Part shown: positions 12,201-25,388 of the stretch, in pieces
Layout of the letters: every line of letters begins with the position of its first letter
Numbering within the stretch: position 1 is the stretch's first letter
Origin: Eopsaltria australis
Lineage: Eukaryota; Chordata; Aves; Passeriformes; Petroicidae
Length of the DNA stretch: 64,000 bases
NCBI GenBank assembly: GCA_034509425.1
Contig: JAVTVJ010000438.1
Location: 1,576,115-1,640,114, forward strand
Direction of reading: 5' to 3'
The notes under the pieces: model-generated
The model's database searches: none
What the model saw: the letters and a program-made list of their open reading frames with translations, nothing else
Told to the model about the DNA's origin: nothing
Translations under genes and position numbers: made by a program

Positions 12201-15200
12201 GGAAGGCTCATGGCTGCTTTTCTCTGGTTGATTTTTTTCCTTGCAGGCTATAACTTCCTGATCTGTGATCACATGCGGGCAGTACATCTCTACATCAGTG
12301 CCTTGAGCCATCCCTGTCCCATCATGGGGTTCCCCTGTGCAAGTCATCAAGATTTTCTAAATGGTCATTGCCTGGACTGTGCAGAACCCTTCCTGTCCTC
12401 CTGTCCCAGAATAGGTACAGTACCAGCATGAGACCTTCCCGGAGCAGATGACAATGTATTCTTGATGGTGTCAGTGCAGAGCACAGGATGCAGTCCAGAT
12501 TTCTGTGAGCAGGATTTGCTTTGGTCTGTTTGGGAAGAGGGACAAGTTGTTTTGTTTTCATGCTTCTATAGATAAATTATAAAAGCTCATATATTGCCCA
12601 AGGTAGAACACCAAAATCTTGAACAATTCTGATCTTTAAACATTTCCTAGGGCCCAGATATATGTTGAGAGTGGCCAGAATCAGTGGGCAATCAGCTCAA
12701 AAAAATGTCTTGTTTAGAGAAGCAGCCAGAAATTTTAGTTCAAGCTTGAAGTCCCATTCTTCTACACCACTCAGTGTTGCTGAGTCACCTCCTTCTCATA
12801 AATTTCTGCCATGGTCACCCCGAAGATGAACTCTCTGGGCTGGGAGAACATAATGGACGCTTCTTCTAGGCTTTTGAACTGGGCTGTGGCATGAGGAAAG
12901 GAAGTGTCCTCTGCTGCTATTTCCAGTATGGTACCAGAGGAACATAAAGAGAGGCCTTTTTTGGTATAGTTTCTCTCAGATCAGCCACCCCTTCCCTGTC
13001 TCACCAAACCATTTTGCCAGCTAGTCAATAATGCAGGTGGTTTCTCCATTTGACCAAGAAGTTCAATTTCCCTTGTGTTTGCACTGTCATTCACATCTGC
13101 ACTAAGTTTCCTGACTTGGTAGTCTTTAGTCTTGCTCATTTTGCACAGATGCAACTGATAGCACAGTTTGTTAGCAGAGGAATGAAAAAAAAAAAAGCCA
13201 CCAGGAGGTTCTCTGGTAATGATTACCTGGGGTAGCCAGAGTTGGTTTTCTGAGAGAATGTTAGCCTGTCAAACAGACACCACAAACTTAAACTTGCTCT
13301 GATTTGCACTGGTATGAGAAAGGGATCTGTTCTCCAAGACAGGGGTGTCAGGCAGGGTGAAAGGAGGTGACTGATTATATTTCCATTCTGTCATTCATGG
13401 CTTTCCCTGCACTGACTTTATTTCCTCCCAAAGGCCTGTTGGAACAGGCAGGTGTCAACATGAGCAAGCTCCCCCAGGAAGTGAAAGTTTTCTTAATGAC
13501 CAGTCCTTCAGCCCCATTCTGTGGTAAGTAGCAGGAGAGAAAAATGAGCCAGAAGGGTGTTGGGCAGTGAGGCAGATCCTCTGAGGAGCCCAGCTAGTTA
13601 CAGCACACTACCCCATCAGAGTCAGCTGCTGTGGGCCACAGGGTCTTAGACACATCTCTGAAGAGCAATAACCCTCCATAAAACCCTTTCCAACAGATTT
13701 ATTAGTGTGGGCACAGCACTGAACTAACACAGCCACATGGTTTCAAGACTGAAGTAAAGGGGATTGAAAATGCCTGTCTGTTCACACTGGACCATACAGA
13801 TGTGCCCCCTGTGCCTCACATAGCACAGAGATTTGATTCTTTCTTATGTCTGTTTAATCTTTTCTGTTGGTGGGGTCAGGGAATGAGTGGTAGAGCCCCT
13901 GTTTTGGCATGGGTAGGTCCTACAGGTAGAACAATTCCTCACTCCCATATTCTTTGCTTCTTGCTCAGTCCACCACAGCCTGGTTGAGTTCCACTTGCAG
14001 AAGAAAAGAAACAGAGTCACCAGCATTGAGATCAGTTTCAGCAGCAACAGCACCAAGGACACAGCAAAGATCACCATGTGAGTGACAGTGCATGCTTCTG
14101 GCCTTTTTTTTCCTCAGCTCCATGAGTAAGGATGTTTGTCCTAGTCCAGGAAAAGCACAACAACAGTGTATTTCCCTGAATGATGAACCACAACCTTGTT
14201 TCTTGGGTCCCTCCATATTTTCCTTAAATGCCCTCAAAAATCTGGCATGTGCTACCATTACCCAGTAACCCTGACTGGGTCCATGTCATTCCCAAGTGCA
14301 CAAAGCAGTAGAAACACCCCAAAACCCCCAGATTTGCATACTTCTGTGTGGCTACACTGGTTCCTTTTCCACACCACACCCTGACCTGTCACTGTCAGAA
14401 AGTTATTAGCCCTGCTCTGGTAGACAGGGGTGGCTTACAGCAAGACCCCATCCACCAGAGGCTCCAGATGGATGGACTTGGTGGCTTTGACATTTCTCTT
14501 GATGCCCAAGAGGACAGCAGTTGGGAAGAGGAGACAATTGCACCTCAGCATAGTCAGAAATGTGTTAGTAGCTTGTTGCCTCTGCAGTAACACAGCAATG
14601 CTCTCACTCCCATTTCAAGCAAAAGCAAGGGGCAGGGGACCAAGATCCACTGTGTAGACAGAAAGATGTCTCTTGAAAGCACCACCCTCTGCCAGACTGT
14701 CTGAATTAAAGGATCAGACTCCACAGCTTCCACAACTCTTGCCACCAGGGGATCTCCTCACCACAACAAGTTCCCCAGAAGTCTTCCTCGCTTCTTCCTA
14801 CTCCTTTCTCATTGCTGGGGCACCACAATGGAGAACCATTGGGAACCACAATGCAGCTAGCACATGCTGCTGGCTGCCTCAGGAAGCAGGAAAGCAGCCT
14901 GCTAAATAGCCCCAGCCAGCTCCCCTGGGATCACAGGCATTCCAGTGCTGGCTCCCACACAGTCCTTACTGCTAAGCCAAAATATTGTGACCTGGAGCTA
15001 ATTGTGTTGCTGATTCAGTCGTGGGCACCAGGAGGTGGGGGTGAGAAATGGGGAAGGGGAAGCCACACTCTACGGTACTCTCCAGAGTGACATAGATGTT
15101 TGGTCACAGATTTCCAACAATTTGGGTTGTTCTCCAGCCTGGTGGAACTCAGTCTGTTTAACTCCTGGTTTGGAAGCCAAATCTGCCTTTTCAACAGATG

Positions 15201-18200
15201 CAGGAGGGAAGAAACAGTAACACCCAGGTCAGACCAGAACCCGTGCAGCGCTTCCGCTGGCAGCTGTGGGACACAAGGTTTGGTGGGAGACCAGCAGGAG
15301 GCATGTGAGCGCTGGAGGGAAAGGCTGCCCGGGGAAGTGAGCCAGGCAGGCAATCCCGAGGCTTTGCTGTACCCTCCGGTTTTAATGAGGCAGTGGAGTT
15401 AGAGCAGGGTAACCTAACCAGAGATGCCCTGCGGGGGGAATGGCAGCTGTGTTGCTTCTAAATGCCTTTCTTAGAAGCACAAGGCTAAACTGAAACATTT
15501 GCTTGCAGCAATAAAACTACAGATTTCAGAGTATAAAATTGAAGATATCCCTTTTATTTCCCCCTAGTAGCAAAGGGCAAATTTCCCTGCTCTAGGCAAA
15601 GCTCAGCCTTCCAGTGCAGTCCAGCTCAGAGTATCAAATGGGCATCTAAACATAGATCCTCACATCACAGTTCAGACACTGATCGATCAGTGACTTATCT
15701 CAGATGATCTGTCATGTATATCATCTGCAGTTTCCCAGAAATGCAGAAGAACTTACTTGGGAGTGTTCAACTACTCTCAAACCTTCAGCAAGGAACTCAC
15801 ATGGTTATGTCTTGCCTTGCATTTGCCCTTCTTGTCTCCTCTCCCAAATATCCATTCCAGTCTCACTCCTCCCTGCATGTTGCTCAGAATGCTCCAACAG
15901 ACATGTCCCCAAGCTTCAGTAGCTGACACGGGTCTGATGAGGGAGGAGTTTGTAACACAGGACACTTCCCAGCTGCACTGCTGTGTGCTTACACATCACA
16001 GGACATCATCCCCCATATCCAAGAAAACATACCTCTGAAGCCAGCCAAGTCTCGTCATCCATCCAAAGGCAGTGCAGGGTTGGACCACGTGTCAGTCCCA
16101 GGAGTGGCTCTCTTCAACATGGTTAACTGTACTATGTTCCTCTGCCCATGGACATTATGCCATAGAGAGATGGCCTCCATTTGCCATCCATTATTCACGT
16201 TTATAACCACAATTTTATCAATGCTTCTTATTTTTAGCAGCTTCAGGCCAGACACACACACACAAATCCCAGCAACTACTGCTGAAGTCTAAGGGAGGCA
16301 CTGGGTGTGCTGGTGTGGGTTGGCTGCTGTGAGTGCTGCTGTCAGCCCATGCCTGAGAGCTGCTTTGGTTAGCAGAATTGTAGGCTCTTCCTGACCCTTT
16401 TGTCACCTCTGCCCTTTCCTTGCCATCATATTTCTGATCAGACAGTCACCCAGGTGGTTCTGGGATTGTGCCAAGTCAGCTGCACATGAATCATTCTTCC
16501 GAGCACAACAAAATCAATTATTTCCATGCTCTAGGAGGTGCCAAGCAGATGAAGTGTAAGACCCACTGGATGGACTCCACAGAAGGAACTTAAAATGCCT
16601 GGGCAGCACACAACTGACTGGGCTCTGGTCATTGGCTCGTTATCAAACCTCTGTCATTTCTCAGTTCACATTGCCTGGGTAAGAGCATAGGAACAGACAA
16701 AGGCCCTTCTATCCAAGCATCCCACCTTCAACATGATCAAAAGCAGGTAGCTAGAGAAGAGTATAAAAAATCTCTGTGTAAGCATGTAGCAATGCTTCCC
16801 CAAAGAGTTTCCCAGTGTCTAGTTACATCTCAGGGACTTTCAGAGCCAAAGATGAGATCTTCATCCATACTAGCTTTTGTATTCCACAAACCTGTCCAGT
16901 CCCCCTCCCTTGACTTGTATAGACATGTAAACTTTCTGGCTTTCACAGCACCCCACAGCAAGGATTTTAACAGCTTGAAAGGAGTGGTACTCTGTGCAGT
17001 GTGCATTCTTTTTGAGCCTTACACCTCTTAGCTTTCTTTGATGATGCCAGTTTGTGTACTGGAAGAAATGATGAACACCTCATCCCCATCCATGCCATTC
17101 ACCATTTCACAGATGTTGACTTATCTACCACTTACCTCTCTGTGGCCAGCTGAGCAGTGTTTCAATCAATATGCAACACTAAGAAGAGTTGGTGATGGAA
17201 GGAAGGATATTTATACAGAAATATTCCCGAATACAGAGATAAAACATTGAGAGGCAGCCCGAAAGACACTCATGCAATGCCTTCTTTTGACAGATGAGTC
17301 TTCTCACTCCATTTTATTATGTGACGGTTTCACAATAATGCTCCAGATTCCTCCAGTATTTCCATGGATCTGCACATGGACTGCATCTGCAGGCTGATTG
17401 AACACATCCCTCACATCTCTCATCCTGCCTTGCAGACCTAAGGACCAGGAGACAGGCAAACAGCTGCTGGCCCACCGAGTTCCCCTCTGCCAGATAAACA
17501 GTGTGACCCTGAAGTACATCCCCAAGAAGAGTCTTTGGAGCAAGGATGAGCCATCTGTAGCTGGCAAGTTCTGCGTAGCGCCACTGCCTCTCAACAGCAG
17601 GTAAGCCTCAGGAATATCATACAGGGATACACTGAGCATATGGATGCAGCCTGTGCTTTGAAGCAATGCATTTTTCCTCCTATTTAGGGAAATGTGTAAT
17701 GAGGTCTTTCCCATCAACTCTGTGTCCCTATGTGACTCATTTTTTATTTGTGAAAGAGAAAAGCTAGGAGTTTTCTAAAATTCTTCCCCCAGGATAAAAA
17801 TGTTATGCCAGGGAAGGAATAGGGCTGCAACTCACATCACCTTGAAGATACTTAAGTCACAAGCCCTGGCAAAAGCTTGTACTAATTAGAATTTATTCCT
17901 TTATCCTTTCTTGCCCTGTCCATCTTCCCCTCTCTACAATGGGCCCCCATCAACAGGTGAATATTTTTCAGGATGAAACAACAGAAGACCAATAATTTAT
18001 TTCTCTGTCTTATACAGCAAGGTTTATAAAGCACTAAGGCTATAGACAACCATTTTGGTATCTTTTAGGCCAGGCAAGATAGAGTATATACCTTCTGCCA
18101 TAGTTACCTTTCCTGGAGTAAAAGCAGCCAAGTCCTCATCCTGAGAGAGATAATTGTCTTCTCAGTAACATGATATGCCAGGAGTTTTGCAGATCCAAAG

Positions 18201-19501
18201 TTCTTGCAGGCAGGGCAAGACAGCTGGGTCTATACTGACACATTAAACTGTCCATCCACATTGCTTCTGAAATGCTGGCTCAAGGGTGAAGCAAGCTAGT
18301 GGATTCTTCAAAACAGGGTCAAATTCTGTTTAGATGAACAGTAAGGAGGCTGGAGTTCTAGGCAGTAAAATAGATATGCAGGAGCTGAGATAGGGCAAAA
18401 AATAGGCTTTCCTATGTAAATACCAGGTACTCCCTTGAGTATAAGGACTATTCCTTACTAGCATGTTTTACACTCCAAAGTCGGGACAGATGTGCTTTTA
18501 TCACTTATGAATGGGACAGCAAGGCACATTGCCTGAAAGAGGTGCTGACTTGCACCCCTGGAAGCATTGGACTTGACTTTGATACAAAAAGAAAGCTGTA
18601 GAGTGGCACAGGCTCACAACTATGCTCCTGTCACTATGCTGGGAGCACTCAGAGCAACAATGGTGCTGCTGGGATCAGGGAAAGGTGAAGGACACAAGCC
18701 CACCCACACGCTTCCAGCCAGTTCATCCCAGCCAGGGCACAGCATCCCATTCACTATCCCTTTCAAGAGCAAGGTCCAGCACCTTGCTTCCTTCTGTGTT
18801 AGGATAGCAAGCTCCACCTGCCAATGCCCAGCCTGACTTCTCTGTGCTCTTCCCACAGCAGGACAATGTCATGTCTGCCTTGGAGCCTGACCCTCCCCAG
18901 CAAAACAGACATCTCTTATGACCTGCCTAATGCTTGTGCCTAGCTCTGCCTCCAGGATACACAAACCAGAAAGGAGTCCTAAACCTAAACCTATTGCTGC
19001 TCTCTGCTCCCAGATGATACTTTCACCATAAAACTGGGTGGGTTTTTTACTCTCTGCATTAGGGGCAAGATGTCAAGGAAAAGAAGTGCAAGGCAGATTG
19101 GTAAATACAAGGTTAACTGGTTACAGAAAAACCTTCCAGTTAAAAGACTGGATTGAAACATTTGTCTCACAGGTTCTGTACCCAGCTCTCAAAGTGAGAC
19201 AGGAAAGTCATTTAATCTCAAGGTTTGCATCTGCATGAAAGAAGGAGAAGATAATATCTGTCTTTTTATAGTGGGAGTATTGGTGTAATTCATTAGTGTT
19301 TTATATTAAACTGTCCTGAAATCTTCATATTAAAGGTGAGAGCTGTTATTTTTTCTCAGCAAGGGGAAATGGTGTCGTCCAAGTTTGGCAAAGGAAGAAG
19401 TCATTCTTAGCCAGAGCTCCAATGAGAAACTCACTAGTCCCATCTACCAGAGGCTTTCAGAGGGGGACCCTATTGATATCACAGTGCATAGTTCTCTCTG
19501 A
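3257..19501 (+). CDS. PLA1A: Phosphatidylserine-specific phospholipase A1 (PLA1A), 11 coding exons, complete
   Basis: Secreted lipase of the pancreatic lipase family that removes the sn-1 acyl chain of phosphatidylserine, giving lysophosphatidylserine. Coding exons: 3257-3329, 4925-5126, 6450-6627, 7358-7466, 10405-10506, 11311-11400, 12247-12414, 13434-13523, 13969-14077, 17436-17600, 19360-19501. All introns are GT-AG and every junction keeps phase; the total is 1428 nt, 475 aa (human about 456). The start was chosen because the ATG leads directly into a hydrophobic signal peptide ([15 protein letters not shown]). Exon 4 has the nucleophile elbow GVSLG with Ser166; exon 5 has ALDPAGP with Asp190; exon 7 has CDHMRAV with His260. 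These are the positions I remember for the human triad. The loop between Cys245 and Cys258 is short, as expected for a phospholipase rather than a triglyceride lipase. Exons 9-11 encode the C-terminal PLAT-like part. Convergent with POPDC2. Assignment is very secure; exact splice boundaries are by consensus. Confidence 0.96.
5474..5574 (+). repeat. (CTTTC)n pentanucleotide and polypyrimidine tract
   Basis: About ten near-perfect CTTTC units (about 5496-5547) flanked by CT-rich sequence, in PLA1A intron 2. A homopyrimidine tract of this length is a likely length polymorphism and can form triplex DNA. Confidence 0.95.
6723..6794 (+). repeat. Polypyrimidine tract in PLA1A intron 3
   Basis: Almost uninterrupted C/T sequence with long T runs beginning about 95 bp after the exon 3 donor. 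It looks like low-complexity sequence; no function is visible. Confidence 0.85.
8408..8570 (-). mobile_element. CR1 LINE 3' fragment in PLA1A intron 4
   Basis: 'cagaatcatttaggtaagaa' followed by 'gagaccttggaaagcctcta' is the diverged reverse complement of the CR1 3' terminus. The following CAC-rich and 'cctcaaagcagggctgcac' parts also fit. Old copy without its 3' octamer repeats. Confidence 0.6.
16670..17160 (-). mobile_element. Ancient CR1-like LINE fragment
   Basis: The stretch starting 'gtaagagcataggaacagac' and continuing through 'cttctatccaagcatcccac' follows, in order, a repeat abundant in turtles and crocodilians that reads 'agaacataagaacggccata ... cagaccaaaggtccatctag'. Later blocks ('cttgtatagacatgtaaact', 'ttctggctttcacagcaccc') also line up. 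Inferred from remembered reptilian repeats. Confidence 0.45.
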
Positions 19502-19771
19502 AGCTCACATGAAGTGAAGCAGACACTAGGAGCAGCAAGTGCTCTCACATCCAGTTTTGCACTGCTTTGACCATCTGCCCAGAACAGAAGGTAGTAGGAG
19601 AATTGTAGCCACAGGGCCATCTAACACAAATTAGTCCCAGGAACTCAGCACAGCCCTTCAGACCTGAAGAAGTAGTTGAAGTCTGGAAATAATTAGTGAA
19701 AGATTACAGTGGGATGCATGACTGCAGAAACAACATGCCCACACCTTTTCCACACCATGATACATGTGCAA

Positions 19772-19777
19772 ATTAAA
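19772..19777 (+). other. Candidate PLA1A polyadenylation signal (ATTAAA)
   Basis: This ATTAAA lies 271 nt after the PLA1A stop codon. I saw no AATAAA nearer to the stop. It is the common variant hexamer, so the assignment is plausible but not proved. Confidence 0.4.
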
Positions 19778-21447
19778 GAGGTGACAAGTCTTTCATCATT
19801 TCTGCCCACAAATCACATCCTCCATTGACCATTTTCTCTGGTTCCCTGTACTGTTTTCACTGAGCAATAGAAAAGTACACCAGGAATTCCATGATCAGGA
19901 GTGAGGGACATGCTAAAGGCATTTGTGCCATGAAGAGATCTCAAGTCATTTGCCATGAGCTGTCACTCTTGCTCCACTAGGCCATGTCATGGCAGGATTA
20001 GCTCCTGCTGTCCGTTCACATCCAAGATTTTGGGCCCTGCTTTGTGGCTGTTTAGAAGGACAGATAACAAACACCATCTCCAACACACACTCAGGAGGGG
20101 GATAGAGTTTGACTCTGACAACCTGATAGAGATCCATGTTAGTTGGCACCATGATTGAAGAGTTTCCTGGGAGCTTCTTGTTGAAGACTGGAATATAAAC
20201 TCAGCAGACACCTGTGAAGGGCAGTGTGTTATTCAGCCCAGCCTGGTCCACTGCTTCAGGCAGGTGTGTAAAGCACCTTGACAGATGGACCCAATTCCAT
20301 TGCACATTCCAGTTCCTTTGCAGACCAGACCCCAGCAGCTCTCGTGTCAATCTGCTGCAGACTTTTCTGAGCTGTGAAGGGCAATGGGCTCAGGCTGAGG
20401 CACCAATGTATTGACAGAGCATGGTGACAACCATCAGCAGGATGATTCCCAGGCCTGGGGCAGCCCCATTCTCCTGCCCTGGTGTGGGAGCAAAGGCAAG
20501 CAGTGCAAGGAGCTGTGTACACCACAGATCCCACATGGCCACCACTCCAGGGCCCTTGACAAGAGTGCCAGATTCCAAGGATTTGGCCAGCTGAGACTTG
20601 CAAGACAGACCAAACCAGCCTCTGGGCCACAGCCCCTGTGTGAGCAGGGCAGGGCAGGTGGGGCAGCCTCCACCAGCCCCACAGGCAGAATGGCCGTGCC
20701 CCAGTGTGTCTGTGCCAAGAGGCACTGAAGGACACCCTTCCTTGTGCTGACAGAGGGACTGACACTCCTTGCTCTTCCCCTGAATACCTGCCCTGGAGAA
20801 GCTCCTACTCCCAATACTCAACTTGATTGCACCAGGCTCTACGAGACAGAGGATTCCTCCACAGGTACTCCCAATTCCCTGACTGAAGAAAAGGCTGGGG
20901 AAGCTCATCAGACAAATCCTGTTGCAGCTGGACTTGGAAGAGGCCTTCCATCTCCACACTGTTTTCATTAAGGCTTTGTCCTTCCTAACAGTGGCTGCTC
21001 TCTTCATAGATGTTTTGTATCCATTCCTTTCTTCATTTGATATTTGTGCACCCTGAGCACGCACAAAAAATAGGGTTCTTGCCTACACCTGTTCTCAATC
21101 CCAGTTCCTCCTCTTTCTTATTTCAAATGAATCAAAGCAAACAACCAACTGGAAGTCTTTTTTCACCTGCTTCTTTGATAAGTTATGCTTGTCATAAATG
21201 AGAAATCCTAACTCCTGGAAAGGTAATTTCTGGTCTTACTAGAGTTGATGCCCAGTGAGATGCATATCATCAAACTCTCCATTGCAAGCCCCTTAGCAAA
21301 GCTGTCAGGCAGCCGATTTCTCCTTGCCCTGTCCACTCTATGCCTTGAGATGACCTCAAGTGATCTCCCTCTTCAAATCCTCCTTCCCTCCCTCCAGGTG
21401 CTTTCTCCCTCTTCAAATCCTGAAACACCAGTAGTTTCATCTCTGAC

Positions 21448-21453
21448 TTTAAT
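21448..21453 (-). other. Candidate polyadenylation signal for the distal POPDC2 end (ATTAAA)
   Basis: On the minus strand ATTAAA occurs about 340 nt beyond the distal POPDC2 stop. The proximal stop at 25389 has no comparable signal within 1.7 kb; the first AATAAA I saw is at 23605-23610. That favours the distal exon being a real transcript end. Confidence 0.35.
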
Positions 21454-21794
21454 GGGAATCATTAAATTGAAGGGAACAGAGATTCTGCAAGCAGGCTGGT
21501 ATTGCTTGCAGGATATAGGTGCACTTTGGTGACAGAGCTGCTGACAACCTCAGAGAGGCAGGACTAGAAAACAAACCGTGGAAGCACGCTGGGGAAGGCA
21601 GCTCTGGTGAACAGCCATGGGGTGGGAGGTGCTGGAGTGTCACACTGCAGTCTTAAGCATGTGCTTCATGTGCTCCTGAGTGTAGATATCTGCTGGCAGA
21701 CGTCTCTACATGCTAAAGAGTGTCTCTGGTCAAAAACCTGTGTGAGCATCTGCTCCCTTGGAGGGGCTTCAGGATCAAAGCAGCCCGTTGTTCC

Positions 21795-21835
21795 CTAGAG
21801 TTCAGGGGTCTGAGTGGGAGCCAGAGGGGCTTGTC
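21795..21835 (-). CDS. POPDC2: POPDC2 alternative terminal coding exon
   Basis: The minus strand here encodes GQAPLAPTQTPEL and a TAG stop, after a pyrimidine-rich acceptor ending CTGCAAAG. This is nearly identical to the mammalian POPDC2 C-terminus as I remember it (GQAPLAPTHTPEL). It needs a phase-1 donor. One exists inside exon 3 at 25481/25480, where CTGG meets GTGAGG just after the codons for RPDSDLL. Splicing there gives exons 32002-31512, 29202-29094, 25847-25481 and 21835-21795, 1008 nt, 335 aa, with the tail RPDSDLLGQAPL. Mammals have about 14 extra residues before GQAPL, so another small exon may exist that I did not find. Confidence 0.75.
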
Positions 21836-21920
21836 CTTTGCAGAAAGGGTGAGAACTCTGGAGATGGTTTTCAGAGGCTGCAGAAGGAAAGCAGTGGAGA
21901 AGGGAGGAAAAGGGGCCAGG

Positions 21921-21957
21921 GAAGAGAGAGGGGTGGAGAGAGAGAGAGAAAGAGAGT
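21921..21957 (+). repeat. (GA)n low-complexity tract
   Basis: Purine-only GA/GGA repeat just upstream (gene sense) of the distal POPDC2 exon. On the minus strand it is a CT-rich tract about 85 nt before the acceptor. Confidence 0.85.
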
Positions 21958-23934
21958 GCACCGTTACTTATCATACTTTCAAACTTTTCCAAGACACAAA
22001 CCTCATGGAGCCCACCATTACCTGTTCTTCTCCCCTCCCCTCCTAAATGAGCATGCAAAATGCTGTAATTCTTCAACAACTGAAAAATCAAGAAACAGGG
22101 TTATACACCCATTCTGAGATGGCAAAAACAATCCCCTCCAAAGTGCCTTCTGTGATATTGGTGAAGCAAAGCCCACAGCTCCTTTGCTTTTGCTCTCAAA
22201 ACAGGTACAAAATGTTAACTACTTAGATACCAAGTTGCTGAGCATCAAACATCCAACCATCTCACCTACCAAATAGAAAGGCAGCCCCAAGATGTAACTG
22301 TAAAAAAACCAGGTAGCAACAGCTACACATCCTGCAAGCGCTTGATAGCAGCAAACTAGAACAAATGCAATCTGAACAGGAGAAAAAGCAGGTTGCTCTT
22401 GGTTGTTTAAATTTCCATGCAAGGAATAATGCTTTGTTTCCTCTGGAGCACTGAGCTATACAGCAGAACACTGTTAAAGCAAGTATTGAACAGAACCTTA
22501 GAACCTGTCTCCTTTGAACAAGCAGCATCCTCCTTAGAGAAAGAATGTGCTCATCAGTGGGACACCATAGTCCATCTTACTCATAAGCAGACTAGAAATG
22601 CTTTCAAGGAACTTGATGATATGAATAGTAGGCCAGTATATCTCCCATGAATATTTTCTTGTGTATGACCTTTGTAGCACTTTGGGCATTCAAGAATTGC
22701 CCTCCTGAACCATAGTGCTGCAAGGTGGCTGTTGTAGTGACAGAAAAGGAAAAGGATCGTGACCCACAGAAGCACATCAGCACGGGGAATTTAGAGGGCT
22801 GCAAGGTGGTAACCCACATTGGGAGTTACTGGGGAAGGAGATGAGAGCACAGCCCAGGGGAAAGCCCCAGGGGAGCTCTGACCTCAGGGACTTATTTGAA
22901 TAATGACACTGCAGGGGATTTCCCTGTTTATTATAGATATAGTGAAAAGTTATGAAAGTGCTTTACCATGGCAGTGCCATGGAAGACCTGCTTGGATTAT
23001 TTGCTGAGCTGTGACAAGTGTTTGGACAGAGGAAAAACCTGCAGCCCCTCTGCATCACTATTTTTTGTGGTGAGGCACTCAGGTCGCTGTGGAATAGTCT
23101 GGATGTGACAACTGCTGTTGTGCTGCTGGGATGTGATGTGATTAGGACACACAAGTGTCAAGCAGGGTAACAGAGAAGCATTCATTCCACCATAATGAAC
23201 ACACTAAACAGAGTTTTTGATTCCTTGTCTAATTACCTTAAAAATGAAAATACCACACTGGCTATTGTGTCCAGACTGACAGACAAGGAAGATCATCCTC
23301 CTCTCCCACCTTAAATACAAGCCTCTAAACATCTGGGCTTTCATTGCAGGTCTCTACTGCAAATGTCAGCACTCCTTGACACTGTCTCAGTCACAAGATC
23401 TAAAAAGACAAATGCTTCCAGCTTACAACAGGACTTTGTGAAAGAAAGAATAGCTTTGTGCTGTGTAGCAAAGTTTTGCCCAACACACATACCCCTCTTG
23501 TGTGTATGTTCACAATATTACCTCACTGCCAAAAATGGGTGGAAATTTTTCAAAAAAAGTTACAGTGTTCTTTGCCTCCTTCCTTTTCAAATTGCATTGG
23601 AAATTCTGGTTTTATTGAGCTTGATCAACTAGAAGAATTCTACCAATTATCTGAGAGTGGATATCCTCCTTCTGAGAAGGCAAAATAGAATCAAAGCACA
23701 GGCAAAGTGACTTCACCATGTTCACAACACTGCTTGCATTAACTTGTGATTGCATGTATTCAGACACTGTGACAGCTAGGAGGATGGCTCTCAGAAATGA
23801 TTCAGTGTTCCTGCCTCTCCAAGTAAGGACTGAAAAAGCTGTAAATTCGTATCTCCAGCAGCCTACCAGCAAATCTAGGGACTTCACATTCCTAGGACAA
23901 ATGTGGGTTTACTTTTTTCCTCTCTGTGCTTCCT

Positions 23935-23995
23935 TAAAAAAGAAAACAACCAACTACACAAAACCAACCAAACAACCCCAAAAACAAAACCTTAA
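23935..23995 (+). repeat. A/C-rich low-complexity tract
   Basis: Runs of AAC, CCAA and AAAAC with almost no G or T, in the intron before the distal POPDC2 exon. Confidence 0.7.
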
Positions 23996-25388
23996 TCAAA
24001 ACTCTCGCTAACTCTTTTTCTGATTCAGCCAAAACCAAATATACTTGTTTTTTCCCTGGCCACTTCCTTCATATCCCAGATAATATGAGGGATACTGCAG
24101 ACTGATCAGGGCTCATGCCAGGAGTCAATGCTCCCTGCCACTGAGTCCACAGCACAGGCAGAAGTGGACCCAAGCAGGCACAGAGAAGAGCAAGGTGCAA
24201 TGTTGCACTGTGATCAAGGCTGCCTGATGGAAGGCAGCCTCCCCAGCTGCAGCCCAGCCCTGCAACCTCCTCTCTGCCATGCAGACCCAACTGTGACACA
24301 TGAAGGGGTCACTTCTAGGACAGAAATCCCAGTCCAAACTCGGTGCCTGGCAGCTGGATTATTGTGGGTGGCAGCAGGAATGCACATTTTGGGGTCTGCA
24401 GCTGGTGTGTAGCACCTGGCATGCAGTGGCTAGCTAAAAGTAGCTCAGGGTGGAATTTCTCTCTTGGCCACTTGGATTTGAATTTCAAGCACAAGCCACT
24501 CTCCCATCTATTTCTGTTTGCCTGCATTGTTCCTCTGCCCCAACAGCCCCCAGGCACAGGAAAGTTTTTCTCTTGTGAAGTAAGGCGCTGGCGTTTTGGA
24601 AGAGAGCATCTCATTGCCACTCACTGGAAAGCAGAGTTTGGGGCATCTTAAAACAATGTTTAGCCTGTCAGTCCACCCAAGGTACTGGAGGCAAGACCTG
24701 TATCACCCAGGGCAGGCTTTTCATCACCTTACTGATCTGGCAGAAATGAAATTTCAGCAGAAACAAGGAGGACAGATCAAATGCTGGGATGAGCTGTGGT
24801 GGGCAGGGAGAGGAAGGACCCTGAGCTTTCTCCCCCTGCCCAGACTGAGCACTTGCAGGGTTTATAGCAACTCCTGGCTCCCAATCTGCTATAAACCCTG
24901 GAGCTGTTTCTAGTCCTGTTGGCATCTCCTGGGATGTGGGCTCTCTCACTTGCAGAGCTCTTGCTCAGCTGAATAGTGGAGTATCTCCTGGCACAGCTCT
25001 ACCTCATGCTCTGCGACCACTCATGTACCACCCACCAGCCTGGACAACATTTCAGTTTTTCTGCCTCTCCTGAGGGATGGGGAGAGAACTGGTCAGGGAA
25101 GAGCTTTCTATGGCCAGGTTACTGGCCCTTCTACCCCACAGTACAGCTGGTGCCTGGAGTCAAGCCTCTGCCCTGCTGCATTTCCTTCGGAAAATCACAT
25201 AGCTTGAGCCCACCTTCTGGGATTCCTTGGGGCAGCAGGCCAAAAAACACTGCAGAGGTGCCAACCCATGGCAAATGGAGACCACTGCTCTGTCCAGGCA
25301 GATGCATCACGGGAAAGACTTGCTCTGCAAGTGGGTACTTACGCAAGGGTCCCACACAGGGTGAGGTGTGCCCGTGCCAGGAGTGCCC

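Larger units (their letters stand above)
19502..21794. other. Convergent intergenic space between PLA1A and POPDC2
   Basis: Contains the likely PLA1A 3' UTR on the left and the likely distal POPDC2 3' UTR on the right. A moderately GC-rich section at 20256-21064 is open in several overlapping minus-strand frames; I see no domain in any of them. A tandem duplication of the words CTCCCTCTTCAAATCCT lies at about 21365-21420. Confidence 0.55.

Noticed and set aside
20256..21064. Overlapping minus-strand open frames of up to 224 codons between PLA1A and the distal POPDC2 exon
   Set aside because: Several frames are open at once over a GC-rich stretch and none shows a domain. It is more likely POPDC2 3' flank or UTR.
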